Positions 27,191 through 34,721 of a DNA stretch of 64,000 bases are shown in pieces; within the stretch, counting starts at the first letter, position 1, and each line of letters begins with the position of its first letter. The notes beneath the pieces were generated by a model that saw only the letters and a list, made by a program, of their open reading frames with translations, did no database searches and was not told the origin of the DNA. Both the position numbers and the translations under genes were made by a program. Source of the DNA: Kordiimonas aquimaris (GTDB lineage: Bacteria > Pseudomonadota > Alphaproteobacteria > Sphingomonadales > Kordiimonadaceae). The stretch lies in contig NZ_JAOBPO010000001.1 of NCBI RefSeq assembly GCF_025574485.1, forward strand, positions 131,501 to 195,500. Direction: 5' to 3'.

Positions 27191-27205
27191 TTCGAAACTG
27201 ATTCG
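27165..27205. repeat. Four CGAATCA heptamers in inverted pairs (GANTC cluster)
   Basis: The heptamer CGAATCA occurs at 27165-27171 and 27175-27181, and its reverse complement TGATTCG at 27188-27194 and 27199-27205. The 41-bp block can fold as a double stem and contains four GANTC sites, the target of the alphaproteobacterial CcrM methylase. It overlaps the end of the membrane-protein gene and lies about 90 bp before the PAS gene. It may be a methylation-sensitive regulatory site or a repeat-type terminator. Confidence 0.8.
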
Positions 27206-27292
27206 ACTATTATATATTAAAATATATCCTCATGGTATTCTCGCCCGTCATTTGCTATTAATGAAGATGTGAGAGCACCTAAAGAGGTACAG

Positions 27293-27808
27293 ATGCTGAA
27301 TGGCAAAAATCAGGTAACGGCACAACAGATTTCCTTTGGCGATTTCCAGCTACTAACAGGTGAGGCCATTGATGGCCGAAACAAAATGGTCGATTTCTTC
27401 ATGTCCATGTGGCGCGAAAAAGGTGGCCCTACACATAAAATAATGCGACAGGACATCAATCCTGTAGAAATGAAACGTTACCTTGAACATTTGGTAATTC
27501 TTGATGTTGAACATGCAGACAATGACTGGGCTCTGCGGGTACGTCTTATCGGTGGATATGTTGCTAACTTCTACGGGGAATTAGCCGGTAAAGATGTGCG
27601 CGAGATGAAAAACACGCAAGCCATATCGCGCATTTATCAAGCCTGTGCACGTGTTCTGGAAACTAAAAGTGCGGTATTAACTACCTCGCCTGCGTTTGCA
27701 CCCGAACGCCTCCATCTGGAAGCAATTGCGCTTTACATGCCATTATTTGATGCAAAGGCTAAGGTTGAAAAAGTCCTGATCTGCGTCAACATCACAACGC
27801 AAAAATAG
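27293..27808 (+). CDS. PAS-domain protein (PAS_5-like family), second copy
   Basis: The 171-residue protein shows the same plan as the PAS protein at 7511: a helical start, an IMRQDINPVEMKRYLEHLVILDVEHADNDW core, RLIGGYVANFYGELAGKDVREM and a beta-rich end. It has no output domain. ATG 27293 has AAGAGG upstream and is preferred over the GTG at 27269. Upstream lies the GANTC cluster and an AT-rich run (27207-27226) that could hold its promoter. SlyX follows 40 bp later. Function unknown; a sensory or adaptor role is the family guess. Confidence 0.72.
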   Translation: MLNGKNQVTAQQISFGDFQLLTGEAIDGRNKMVDFFMSMWREKGGPTHKIMRQDINPVEMKRYLEHLVILDVEHADNDWALRVRLIGGYVANFYGELAGKDVREMKNTQAISRIYQACARVLETKSAVLTTSPAFAPERLHLEAIALYMPLFDAKAKVEKVLICVNITTQK

Positions 27809-27848
27809 AATTGATGCCTTCCCTTAATATAAGATGAGAAAAGACTGT

Positions 27849-28064
27849 ATGCCCGATGACCACGTTATAAACCGCGTCGATGATCTGGAAGTAAAATATG
27901 CCTTCCAGCAAGACACAATTGATAGCCTCAATGAGACAGTTACAAAGCAATGGCAAACCATTGAACAGTTGCAACGTACTATTGAACGCCTTGAGGGTCG
28001 CATTGTTGAGTTGGGTGAATGGCAAGGCGCTGGTGGCGATGAACCACCACCGCCGCATTATTGA
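27849..28064 (+). CDS. slyX: SlyX-family small coiled-coil protein
   Basis: The 71-residue protein is almost entirely a heptad coiled coil (DDLEVKYAFQQDTIDSLNETV, QLQRTIERLEGRIVELGE) ending in a Pro-rich tail with PPPPHY, as in SlyX. The biochemical role of SlyX is unknown. ATG 27849 is preferred over ATG 27834 by match to the family start. It lies 40 bp behind the PAS gene and probably shares its transcript. Confidence 0.88.
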   Translation: MPDDHVINRVDDLEVKYAFQQDTIDSLNETVTKQWQTIEQLQRTIERLEGRIVELGEWQGAGGDEPPPPHY

Positions 28065-28261
28065 TGTGTATCAAAATGGATCTGCAAACTTATCATGTCC
28101 AGTGATGACTAACCTTTAAAAGGGAAGTGGCGCATTTACCATGGCTTAAGCCTTCAACAGCTATCGCCTAGCGCAATAAGGTTTGGTTACAATAACACCT
28201 CAATAACGCGGCCAATCTAACATCACCCGAATTGTTAGCTAGCCATCATGTTACCCCAAAA

Positions 28262-29740
28262 TCAGGGGACCGGAGGTGCGGGAATACATAATTCCGTATT
28301 TAGGTTTGTGTCACCTGATCTATATGCATTCAATTTTGTTATAAACTTTTGTTTCTGGTCATAAGAGACAGCTTCAGAAATATCATTTTCCTCGGAAGGG
28401 TCCAGCTGAACATTATAAAATTCAAATTTCAGGCGAGAGGAATCCGCAATATCGTAGTTGCCAAACCATTTATTTATCCGCCATTCTTGGGATTTTGGCA
28501 ATACAGCTTTAGCCAACGATTGAAGCCAGGGTTTGTTGGGTTTGAGTGAGACGACCATCTTCAATGGACCATCACGCAGTGCCCACATTGGATGTGGCCA
28601 AGTAGATCGCGTATAAAATTCTCTATTCCAACTACTACTTACTACCCCGGTTAGAATATCGCGAATGTTTTTTCCCGGTCCATGATATTGGATAGAAGCA
28701 CCCGCGATATCCAAGATTGTTGGAAACCAGTCTTCTATTTGTAAAGGTGTATTGATTGTGCGAGGTTTTTCCAATCCTTCCCACCACACAAATGCCGGAA
28801 CACGCACACCACCCTCATAAACAGAACCTTTTGCGCCCTTAAGAAGGCCATTACTACCAAACGCTGTTTGAACCCCATACCGCTTTCCATATACACCGTC
28901 GTAAACATTGTCGGTATAGGCACTTCGTGCCTCAGCGCCATTGTCCGAAGAGAATATAACAATTGTATCTCTCTCATTTTGAGTTTCTTGAATACGAACG
29001 AAAAGTCGACCAATATTTTCATCCAAATGGCTGACCATGCTTGCATAATCAGCATTTTTAATGTTCGTTTGCGCATAAAATTCTTTCCAGTTTTGGGGAG
29101 CATCAAGCGGCCAATGAGGAGCGGTATATGCTAAATAAAGGAAGTACGGGTTATGTCGCTTACCTGTGACAACTCGCAAAGCCTCGTCAGTCAGTAAATC
29201 GGTTGCATGTCCCTCTTCCTTGGTGATGATATCGTTTCGATGCCAAACGTGTTGACCACTAGCCGTATCATGAAAGTAGGGATCAGCGTGAGCATCAAAC
29301 GCACCATATGAATGAGAAAAACCATACTGCAATGGCCCCCTAGATTTATCATTACCTAAATGCCATTTTCCAACAATGAACGTTTCATAGCCTAAGCTGG
29401 ACAATGATCTCGGTAATGATCTCTCTGGCAGATTACCGGTAAACTGATCTACTGGTTTGGAATTATTGGTACGTCCCGGATAATCACCCGTAAAAAAAGC
29501 CAGACGCGTAGGTAGGCAATATGGGTGTACATAATGTCTTTCAAGTTTGATACTTTTTTGAGCAATTGAATCGATGTTGGGTGTATATATATCTCCGCCA
29601 TGATATCCAACATCTCCCCATCCAAGATCATCAACCAATATAAAAATAATGTTAGGTTGGTCGTTTGTCTCACTACTTAGTGAGGGAGATGTAAAAATAA
29701 AGATAAGCGAGGCAATAGGAAGAATAAACAAACGATACAA
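28262..29740 (-). CDS. Secreted arylsulfatase (type I sulfatase)
   Basis: The 492-residue protein has a signal peptide (to about residue 22), metal ligands Asp37/Asp38 (ILVDDLGWGDVGYHG), and the formylglycine motif at Cys75 (YCLPTR, where CxPSR is commonest). Later landmarks FSSDNGAE and LKGAKGSVYEGGVRVP match the arylsulfatase B/J-like branch. Such enzymes remove sulfate from algal or animal polysaccharides. The start is TTG at 29740 with AAGAAGG eight bases upstream. No formylglycine-generating enzyme lies in the window. Its AT-richer composition and the position beside a tRNA suggest acquisition; the flanks (28065-28261, 29741-30154) hold no other gene. Confidence 0.88.
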   Translation of the reverse strand: MYRLFILPIASLIFIFTSPSLSSETNDQPNIIFILVDDLGWGDVGYHGGDIYTPNIDSIAQKSIKLERHYVHPYCLPTRLAFFTGDYPGRTNNSKPVDQFTGNLPERSLPRSLSSLGYETFIVGKWHLGNDKSRGPLQYGFSHSYGAFDAHADPYFHDTASGQHVWHRNDIITKEEGHATDLLTDEALRVVTGKRHNPYFLYLAYTAPHWPLDAPQNWKEFYAQTNIKNADYASMVSHLDENIGRLFVRIQETQNERDTIVIFSSDNGAEARSAYTDNVYDGVYGKRYGVQTAFGSNGLLKGAKGSVYEGGVRVPAFVWWEGLEKPRTINTPLQIEDWFPTILDIAGASIQYHGPGKNIRDILTGVVSSSWNREFYTRSTWPHPMWALRDGPLKMVVSLKPNKPWLQSLAKAVLPKSQEWRINKWFGNYDIADSSRLKFEFYNVQLDPSEENDISEAVSYDQKQKFITKLNAYRSGDTNLNTELCIPAPPVP

Positions 29741-30154
29741 TTTTATAGCCTTCTTATTTTAAAAGTCTTTCAATCAACTAACATTACCAAGTGTGGTCAC
29801 TTACATCAAAATATATACACAGCACCAGGATAACGCTCGAAGTTTATCTCGATAACAACCATATCAGAAATCTATTAGTAATTATTACAGTCAATCACAT
29901 TTATAATTATTCAATGATGCCATTAGCCTCTTTTAGCAAATTCAGATGCAAGGTAGTAGCCATTTTCTTTCCAGTGTCAGATACATTAATCGGAAGATAT
30001 AATCTTTATGCATCGCTAAATGTTCAACGAGTTTATGACCCTTCGAAGCATATATACTCCGTCACTTTATCGAGACTATTAGCTAGTTATGAATGTTTTA
30101 TAGCGGGTATTCGATATCGCGCTTTTGATAGAGCCTGCAGCAGAAATTTGATAA
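29741..30154. other. AT-rich intergenic stretch between sulfatase and tRNA-Arg
   Basis: This 414-bp stretch is AT-rich and has no ORF that resembles a protein. I found no insertion-sequence ends, no integrase remnant and no copy of the tRNA 3' end. Its composition and position next to a tRNA gene suggest foreign or decayed DNA. The beginning of the stretch holds the sulfatase ribosome-binding site and must contain its promoter. Confidence 0.45.
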
Positions 30155-30231
30155 TGGCGCACCGGGGAGGATTCGAACCCCCGGCCCCTAGATTCGTAGT
30201 CTAGTGCTCTATCCAGCTGAGCTACCGGTGC
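30155..30231 (-). tRNA. tRNA-Arg (anticodon ACG)
   Basis: Read on the minus strand the 77 bases fold as a tRNA. The acceptor GCACCGG pairs with CCGGTGC, the D loop carries AGCTCAGCTGGATAGAGC, the anticodon loop CTACGAA gives ACG, and the T arm contains GGTTCGAATCC. G precedes a chromosomally encoded CCA at the 3' end (30157-30155). It decodes CGU and, after A-to-I editing, CGC and CGA. Confidence 0.97.
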
Positions 30232-30421
30232 ATTCGCCAAAACATGCGCCGCATTGCATATGATACAATATCTTGCGGCGTGCGGCGGAACCTAATCAGA
30301 TTGCCTGACGATTGCAAGTGGGAAATCGCTTTTTCTTGTTTATGCCATAAAAGGTCGCTAGCTTGCCTGCAATTCAGGCAGCACAAATCCCGATAAACCA
30401 ATGACTTTGAGATATTATGTA

Positions 30422-30940
30422 ATGATTGAACAGCCAACACGTTTGCTTCTTATTGCCGCTTTAACGGCGTGTATCTCAGCGTGCAGCATGTCTGGTGACT
30501 GGCCGAATCTGTCAGATAAAATTCCGGATGCATCAGAGCGCGTACGTGTGGTGGAACAGGCTAGCATCTCAAACGCACCTAAACCAAAACCAGAGCCAGC
30601 ACTTGCCTCAGCAGCAGATGCCCAAGCACGCCTTGCTGATATCACCGTCGCTATCAACACGGCTCAGGAGGCTTACAACAAAGCTTTATCAACTTATGAA
30701 GCGTCAGTGCGTGAAACTAATGTTAATGGCACACACCTATGGTTGGAAGCGCAATTAGCGCTTACACGGTTTAGCCAAACGGTTAGCACCCTCAACGAAA
30801 TCATATACAGCGCTTCTCTCAATGCCACGTCACCAGTAAGCAACGCACATGAAGCCAAAAAAGCTTTTGATCAAATCGTAATAGCTGAACGCCAAAGGCT
30901 TAACCGTATCAAGCCGGACACCATGAACAACTCATCATAA
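30422..30940 (+). CDS. Putative lipoprotein of unknown function
   Basis: The 172-residue protein has a lipoprotein signal (LLLIAALTACISAC, lipobox ISAC) followed by a Pro- and Ala-rich linker (NAPKPKPEPALASAAD) and a helical, possibly coiled-coil domain (ARLADITVAINTAQEAYNKALSTYEASV). ATG 30422 begins the leader; an in-frame start at 30401 is also possible. It stands alone between the tRNA and the convergent P1 peptidase gene. No family is recognised. Confidence 0.7.
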   Translation: MIEQPTRLLLIAALTACISACSMSGDWPNLSDKIPDASERVRVVEQASISNAPKPKPEPALASAADAQARLADITVAINTAQEAYNKALSTYEASVRETNVNGTHLWLEAQLALTRFSQTVSTLNEIIYSASLNATSPVSNAHEAKKAFDQIVIAERQRLNRIKPDTMNNSS

Positions 30941-30967
30941 AGATTAGCGCAAGAGGAAAGCGTTAAC

Positions 30968-31870
30968 TTAATTGGTGGCAGCAATCGCTTTTTCAATGGC
31001 TCTTACGATACAATCAGAGCCAAGCGTACCCAGTAGCGCCATCAAAGTGCCCGCTTCCAGATCTGTTTCACAATCTGCTGTAGACAAAGCAAAAACCGTA
31101 TCCCCATCAAACGGTGTATGGATAGGCCTTAGAGCCCGCGCAAGCCCGTCCTGAGCCATCATCGCAAAACGTGTACATTCGGCCTTGTTAAGAGGGGCAT
31201 TGGTTGCAACAGCCGCGATAGTGGTATTGGTGCCCGAAATACCCATCTTAGGCATCTCGACGACACCGTGCTCAGCAGCAGTGCGCACTACCGGGCCGCC
31301 AAAGCTGTTCACTGCAACGATAGCAGCAACCATGAGACCATTTGGCAAAACAAGACTCGCTGTTCCAAGGCCGCCACTATAAGCACCAGCTGTAGCACCG
31401 TAACCCGCCCCCGTGCGGCCAGCTGTCATTGTGTCAGACGCATCTTCTGCAGCAGCTATACCAAGAGCACGGTATGGTGGCTCCGTCCCCCAGTTCTTGT
31501 CACCGCCATTACGCAGATCAAACAATATAGCAGCTGGCACCACTGGCACAGCCGCCGGGCTAATAGGCAATCCGATACCTTTATGTGACAAAAAACTAGC
31601 AACACCGTCAGCTGCGGCAAGACCAAACACGGACCCACCCGACAACACAAGACCATGCATTTTCTCTACCAGACATGTGGGGTCAAGCGCTTCCGTATCA
31701 CGCGTACCTGGCCCGCCACCACGTACATCCACGCCCATCGTCACAGGTGTATCTGGCAAAACAACTGTAACCCCGCTGCGCACCTTTTCATCATGAGCAT
31801 TGCCAACTTGCAGACCTGCAATATCCGTCAGCGAATCAGTTGGTCCAGGCATCGCTTCATAACGTGTCAT
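30968..31870 (-). CDS. P1-family peptidase (DmpA/BapA-type aminopeptidase)
   Basis: The 300-residue protein is a P1/DmpA N-terminal nucleophile hydrolase: GLQVGNAHDEKVRSGVTVVLP, RGGGPGTRDTEAL, LSGGSVFGLAAADGV, and the self-cleavage segment SGTNTTIAAVATNAPL, where a Thr or Ser becomes the new N-terminal nucleophile. Members cleave L-aminoacyl, D-aminoacyl ester or beta-peptide bonds. No signal peptide is seen. The gene starts 20 bp behind the histidine kinase gene, so the two form an operon; a functional link is unclear. Confidence 0.9.
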   Translation of the reverse strand: MTRYEAMPGPTDSLTDIAGLQVGNAHDEKVRSGVTVVLPDTPVTMGVDVRGGGPGTRDTEALDPTCLVEKMHGLVLSGGSVFGLAAADGVASFLSHKGIGLPISPAAVPVVPAAILFDLRNGGDKNWGTEPPYRALGIAAAEDASDTMTAGRTGAGYGATAGAYSGGLGTASLVLPNGLMVAAIVAVNSFGGPVVRTAAEHGVVEMPKMGISGTNTTIAAVATNAPLNKAECTRFAMMAQDGLARALRPIHTPFDGDTVFALSTADCETDLEAGTLMALLGTLGSDCIVRAIEKAIAATN

Positions 31871-31890
31871 TTTATGATCCTACTTTTAGC

Positions 31891-33291
31891 CTACTCGTCT
31901 TCATCACGGTCAGGCAGGCACATCATAAAGCATGTCCCCTCAGGTCCTGTGCTTTCCAGACCGATTTGGCCACCATGCGCTAAAACGATATCACGTGCTG
32001 CAGCAAGCCCAAGACCTGTACCGCCTGCCTTGCTGGATGAAAATGCCTTAAACAAATGAGGTCTCACCGTTTCAGGAATACCGGGCCCATGGTCACAAAC
32101 ATGAATATGACTGGTTTGGGCTTCATCTTTTGTTGCCGTCACCTCAATCCACCCATCTGGCCCTTGTACCTCACCAGCATTGCGGCACAAATTAAGCAAT
32201 ACCCGGTGATATTGCTCGGGATCAACATAGATCATAAAATCTTCATCGATATTACACTCGAAACGGAAAGTACCACCATCCAGCAAACCAAGCGATGACC
32301 CAACATCAAAAACCAGATCACGCAAACACACTTCGCTTTTCTCAAGCGGTGCTTCTTCAGCCTTACCATGCCTGATTGTCGCCTCACAAAGCGCAATAGC
32401 CCGGCTTACTGCTGTCATCAAACGGCGGGAAACCTTTTGCACGCGTGGGTGGTCAACATTTTGCAACACGTCAGATGCAAGCTGCGCCGTTGTCAGAACA
32501 TTGCGCAAATCGTGATTGATTTTCGCTACAGCTTCGCCCAACGCCGCCAGGTTGCTTTTTTGTTTCAAAGCCTGACGTACTTCATCCTGCATACGGGTTA
32601 ATTCACGCTGCACCAGACCAATTTCATCCGAGCGGCCTTTAGAATAGCGAATCTTTTTTACCACTTCAGGGCGGCGCCGGAAGGAAACAATGCTGTCTTT
32701 TATACGGCGCATCGGGCGCACCAACATCCAGTGCAACGCCAAATACACCAATATGCCAGTAAAGAGTGAGACAATGATTGCAAGTATGAGCGCATTATTC
32801 GAATATTTCGTTAGTTCACTATAAAGGTCTGCCTCATCAATAGTGATCTCTAACCAGCGAATTTGCGGTGACTTGGCTCGCCCTACAACACGAATAACCC
32901 GTGTGCCACCAAAATTGAGTGTCTGGTACGCATCAATAATAAGCATACCGAGTGACGGGTTACGTAAATCGTACGATTCGTCCACTTCCTCAGGCATAAC
33001 GTTAAACCCAAGTAACAAGCTTTTGTCTTCACCGCGCATGATAACAGCAATAACGCCTGCTTCGTTTAAAAGACGCTCTTCCAGCATCGGGCTAACGGGT
33101 GCATCACCGCGCTCTTCGAGAGCGAGCGCAGCAATTTGCGCATTTGCCAGACGCGTTTGCAAAAAGTCCTGACGAAAGTTTGCAATGGACGGCAGATAAA
33201 CAAAGCCGGAAATCACCATCACAAATATAACTGTGAGGAACAGTAGACGTGACCGGAGACTAGCCGTAATGGGTCTGTAATGATCTGGCAT
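31891..33291 (-). CDS. Orphan sensor histidine kinase
   Basis: The 466-residue protein has two membrane segments (about residues 13-32 and 168-190) enclosing a periplasmic sensor of about 130 residues, then a HAMP region, a helical linker, an H-box (NHDLRNVLTTAQL), and an ATPase domain with N box (NLCRNAGE), G1 (DHGPGIPE) and G2 (GGTGLGLAAARD). It autophosphorylates on the His and should pass the phosphate to a response regulator, but none lies nearby. The sensed signal is unknown. It is cotranscribed with the P1 peptidase. Confidence 0.93.
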   Translation of the reverse strand: MPDHYRPITASLRSRLLFLTVIFVMVISGFVYLPSIANFRQDFLQTRLANAQIAALALEERGDAPVSPMLEERLLNEAGVIAVIMRGEDKSLLLGFNVMPEEVDESYDLRNPSLGMLIIDAYQTLNFGGTRVIRVVGRAKSPQIRWLEITIDEADLYSELTKYSNNALILAIIVSLFTGILVYLALHWMLVRPMRRIKDSIVSFRRRPEVVKKIRYSKGRSDEIGLVQRELTRMQDEVRQALKQKSNLAALGEAVAKINHDLRNVLTTAQLASDVLQNVDHPRVQKVSRRLMTAVSRAIALCEATIRHGKAEEAPLEKSEVCLRDLVFDVGSSLGLLDGGTFRFECNIDEDFMIYVDPEQYHRVLLNLCRNAGEVQGPDGWIEVTATKDEAQTSHIHVCDHGPGIPETVRPHLFKAFSSSKAGGTGLGLAAARDIVLAHGGQIGLESTGPEGTCFMMCLPDRDEDE

Positions 33292-33483
33292 AACTCAGTG
33301 TTCAAAACTATTCCTGAGCGAAAAGCAAGTAAACAATAATCAAGGCACTGCTTTGATTTTAAATTTCACGATTTGCCAAGCTTAACCATAAGGAATGGTT
33401 GCATTTGATACCAATTTTCATATCTGGTAAAACAAGTTGCATCACTGAGCAAAAAACCAGACAAAACTATCTGTTTTGGACAG

Positions 33484-33512
33484 TTGACTTGCTCGTAACT
33501 AGTCGGTATACA
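33484..33512 (+). promoter_or_regulatory. Sigma-70-type promoter of rpmH
   Basis: TTGACT (33484-33489) and TATACA (33507-33512) are separated by exactly 17 bases, near the vegetative consensus, and lie about 110 bp upstream of rpmH on the coding strand. The 329-bp gap (33292-33620) between the divergent kinase and rpmH has no other recognisable element; the kinase promoter must also lie in it. I see no DnaA-box cluster there. Confidence 0.7.
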
Positions 33513-33620
33513 CCGCGTTCGAATTTGAAGCGCCCGTGTGAAAGCACCTTTGATCGCTGCGGATATACAGATTTCCGAAGCTGAGCATTAGAAAAGCGGC
33601 GCATAGCTGGAGTAAATAAA

Positions 33621-33755
33621 GTGAAACGCACATTCCAACCAAGTGAGCTCGTTCGCAAGCGCCGTCACGGTTTTCGTGCACGCAAAGCAACTGTTGGTGG
33701 TCGCAAGATTTTGGCTGCACGCCGCGCACGCGGTCGTAAACGCCTGTCTGCATAA
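33621..33755 (+). CDS. rpmH: 50S ribosomal protein L34
   Basis: The 44-residue protein is the complete L34 sequence: the start [20 protein letters not shown], then a glycine-arginine core and the Lys/Arg-rich tail. L34 binds 23S rRNA near the polypeptide exit tunnel. Alphaproteobacterial L34 is usually 44 residues. The start is GTG at 33621 with GGAG upstream. The gene leads the conserved rpmH-rnpA-yidD-yidC block. Confidence 0.97.
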   Translation: MKRTFQPSELVRKRRHGFRARKATVGGRKILAARRARGRKRLSA

Positions 33756-33806
33756 GACAAGCCCGCCTTTATGCAGAGACTGATTCTCTGCTTGAAAATA
33801 CAGAAC

Positions 33807-33837
33807 GCCGACCGTGATATGCTCCGGTCGGCTTTTT
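33807..33837 (+). terminator. Attenuator-like terminator between rpmH and rnpA
   Basis: GCCGACCG (33807-33814) and CGGTCGGC (33825-33832) form a perfect 8-bp stem with a ten-base loop, followed by TTTTT (33833-33837). It ends 17 bp before the rnpA start codon. It would end many transcripts after rpmH, letting L34 be made in larger amounts than RnpA. No separate strong promoter for rnpA is visible after it. Confidence 0.85.
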
Positions 33838-33854
33838 GTATGGAATGCAATTGA

Positions 33855-34274
33855 ATGGTCAGCAAACCAAAAACTTTGGCAACAAGCAAAATCGGCCGAA
33901 TCACACAACGCCCTGAATACCTTAGCGTTGCAAATACCGGCCGCAAATGGGTTACGCCCAGCTTTATTTTGCAAGCTGATCATGGAACAACGCATCAATC
34001 AGACGATTCAACACCCGCAAAAGTCGGATTCACCGTCTCCAAAAAAGTAGGGAATGCTGTCATGCGCTCTAAAGCAAGGCGGCGACTAAAAGAAGCAGCA
34101 AGAGCCAGCTTTCCTGAACATGCCCCCAATGGTTGGTCGTTCGTATTAATTGGACGCAATACTGCCGTGCACTACCCATTTAAAAAAATGTGTGCTGATA
34201 TGACGTGGGCACTTGCCAAATTGGCCTCGGGTACCGACTTAAAGAAATCGAACAAACGCCAAAAGAGTAGTTAG
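33855..34274 (+). CDS. rnpA: Ribonuclease P protein component
   Basis: The 139-residue protein contains the RnpA signature around VGFTVSKKVGNAVMRSKARRRLKEAAR, the basic RNR-type helix that binds RNase P RNA and the precursor tRNA. RNase P removes 5' leaders from tRNAs. The ATG at 33855 follows the attenuator hairpin closely; there is no strong ribosome-binding site, so translation may be modest. yidD follows 43 bp later. Confidence 0.93.
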   Translation: MVSKPKTLATSKIGRITQRPEYLSVANTGRKWVTPSFILQADHGTTHQSDDSTPAKVGFTVSKKVGNAVMRSKARRRLKEAARASFPEHAPNGWSFVLIGRNTAVHYPFKKMCADMTWALAKLASGTDLKKSNKRQKSS

Positions 34275-34317
34275 AACCATAAAACCACATGCTGCGTAAC
34301 ATCCGAAGGAAACCGCG

Positions 34318-34644
34318 TTGGCGGAAAACACTGAAGAACAAAAGTTAAAAAAAGACCGAAGCAAATCACTGCTTGCGGTCTTACTTTCCGCTTTTGTACG
34401 GTTTTATCAGCTTGTTATTTCACCACTTTTAGGGCCGCGATGTCGTTTTCAGCCTACCTGCAGCCATTATACCCTTGAGGCGATTTCGCTGCATGGAGGC
34501 CTAAAAGGAGGCTGGCTTGCAGCAAAACGGATAGCAAAGTGCCATCCTTGGGGTGGATTTGGATATGATCCTGTGCCAAAAGGCAGCAACACAATTAAGA
34601 ACGATGCACCAAAAGCCGACAAGCAGGTGTCGCCAGACTATTAA
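34318..34644 (+). CDS. yidD: Membrane protein insertion efficiency factor YidD
   Basis: The 108-residue protein has the complete YidD core: [32 protein letters not shown] and [17 protein letters not shown], with the three conserved Cys residues. YidD is a small peripheral membrane protein that helps YidC-dependent insertion. The start is TTG at 34318 with AAGGA upstream. It has a basic N-terminal extension of about 20 residues and lies between rnpA and yidC. Confidence 0.95.
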   Translation: MAENTEEQKLKKDRSKSLLAVLLSAFVRFYQLVISPLLGPRCRFQPTCSHYTLEAISLHGGLKGGWLAAKRIAKCHPWGGFGYDPVPKGSNTIKNDAPKADKQVSPDY

Positions 34645-34721
34645 TTAAAGAAGACTAACAATTAACAAAGCTATCGAAACGAGCGATTGTCGCCGAGTAT
34701 AGTGTCAGGGTATTTGATCTC

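Noticed and set aside
29791-30204. 137-codon frame running into the tRNA-Arg gene
   Set aside because: It overlaps the tRNA and has no protein-like pattern; it is AT-rich noncoding sequence.
28065-30231. Integrated element with attachment sites at tRNA-Arg
   Set aside because: No integrase and no duplicated tRNA 3' end were found on the far side of the sulfatase, so only an islet is claimed.
33292-33620. Replication origin next to rpmH
   Set aside because: No dnaA gene and no cluster of DnaA boxes is visible, and alphaproteobacterial origins usually lie elsewhere.
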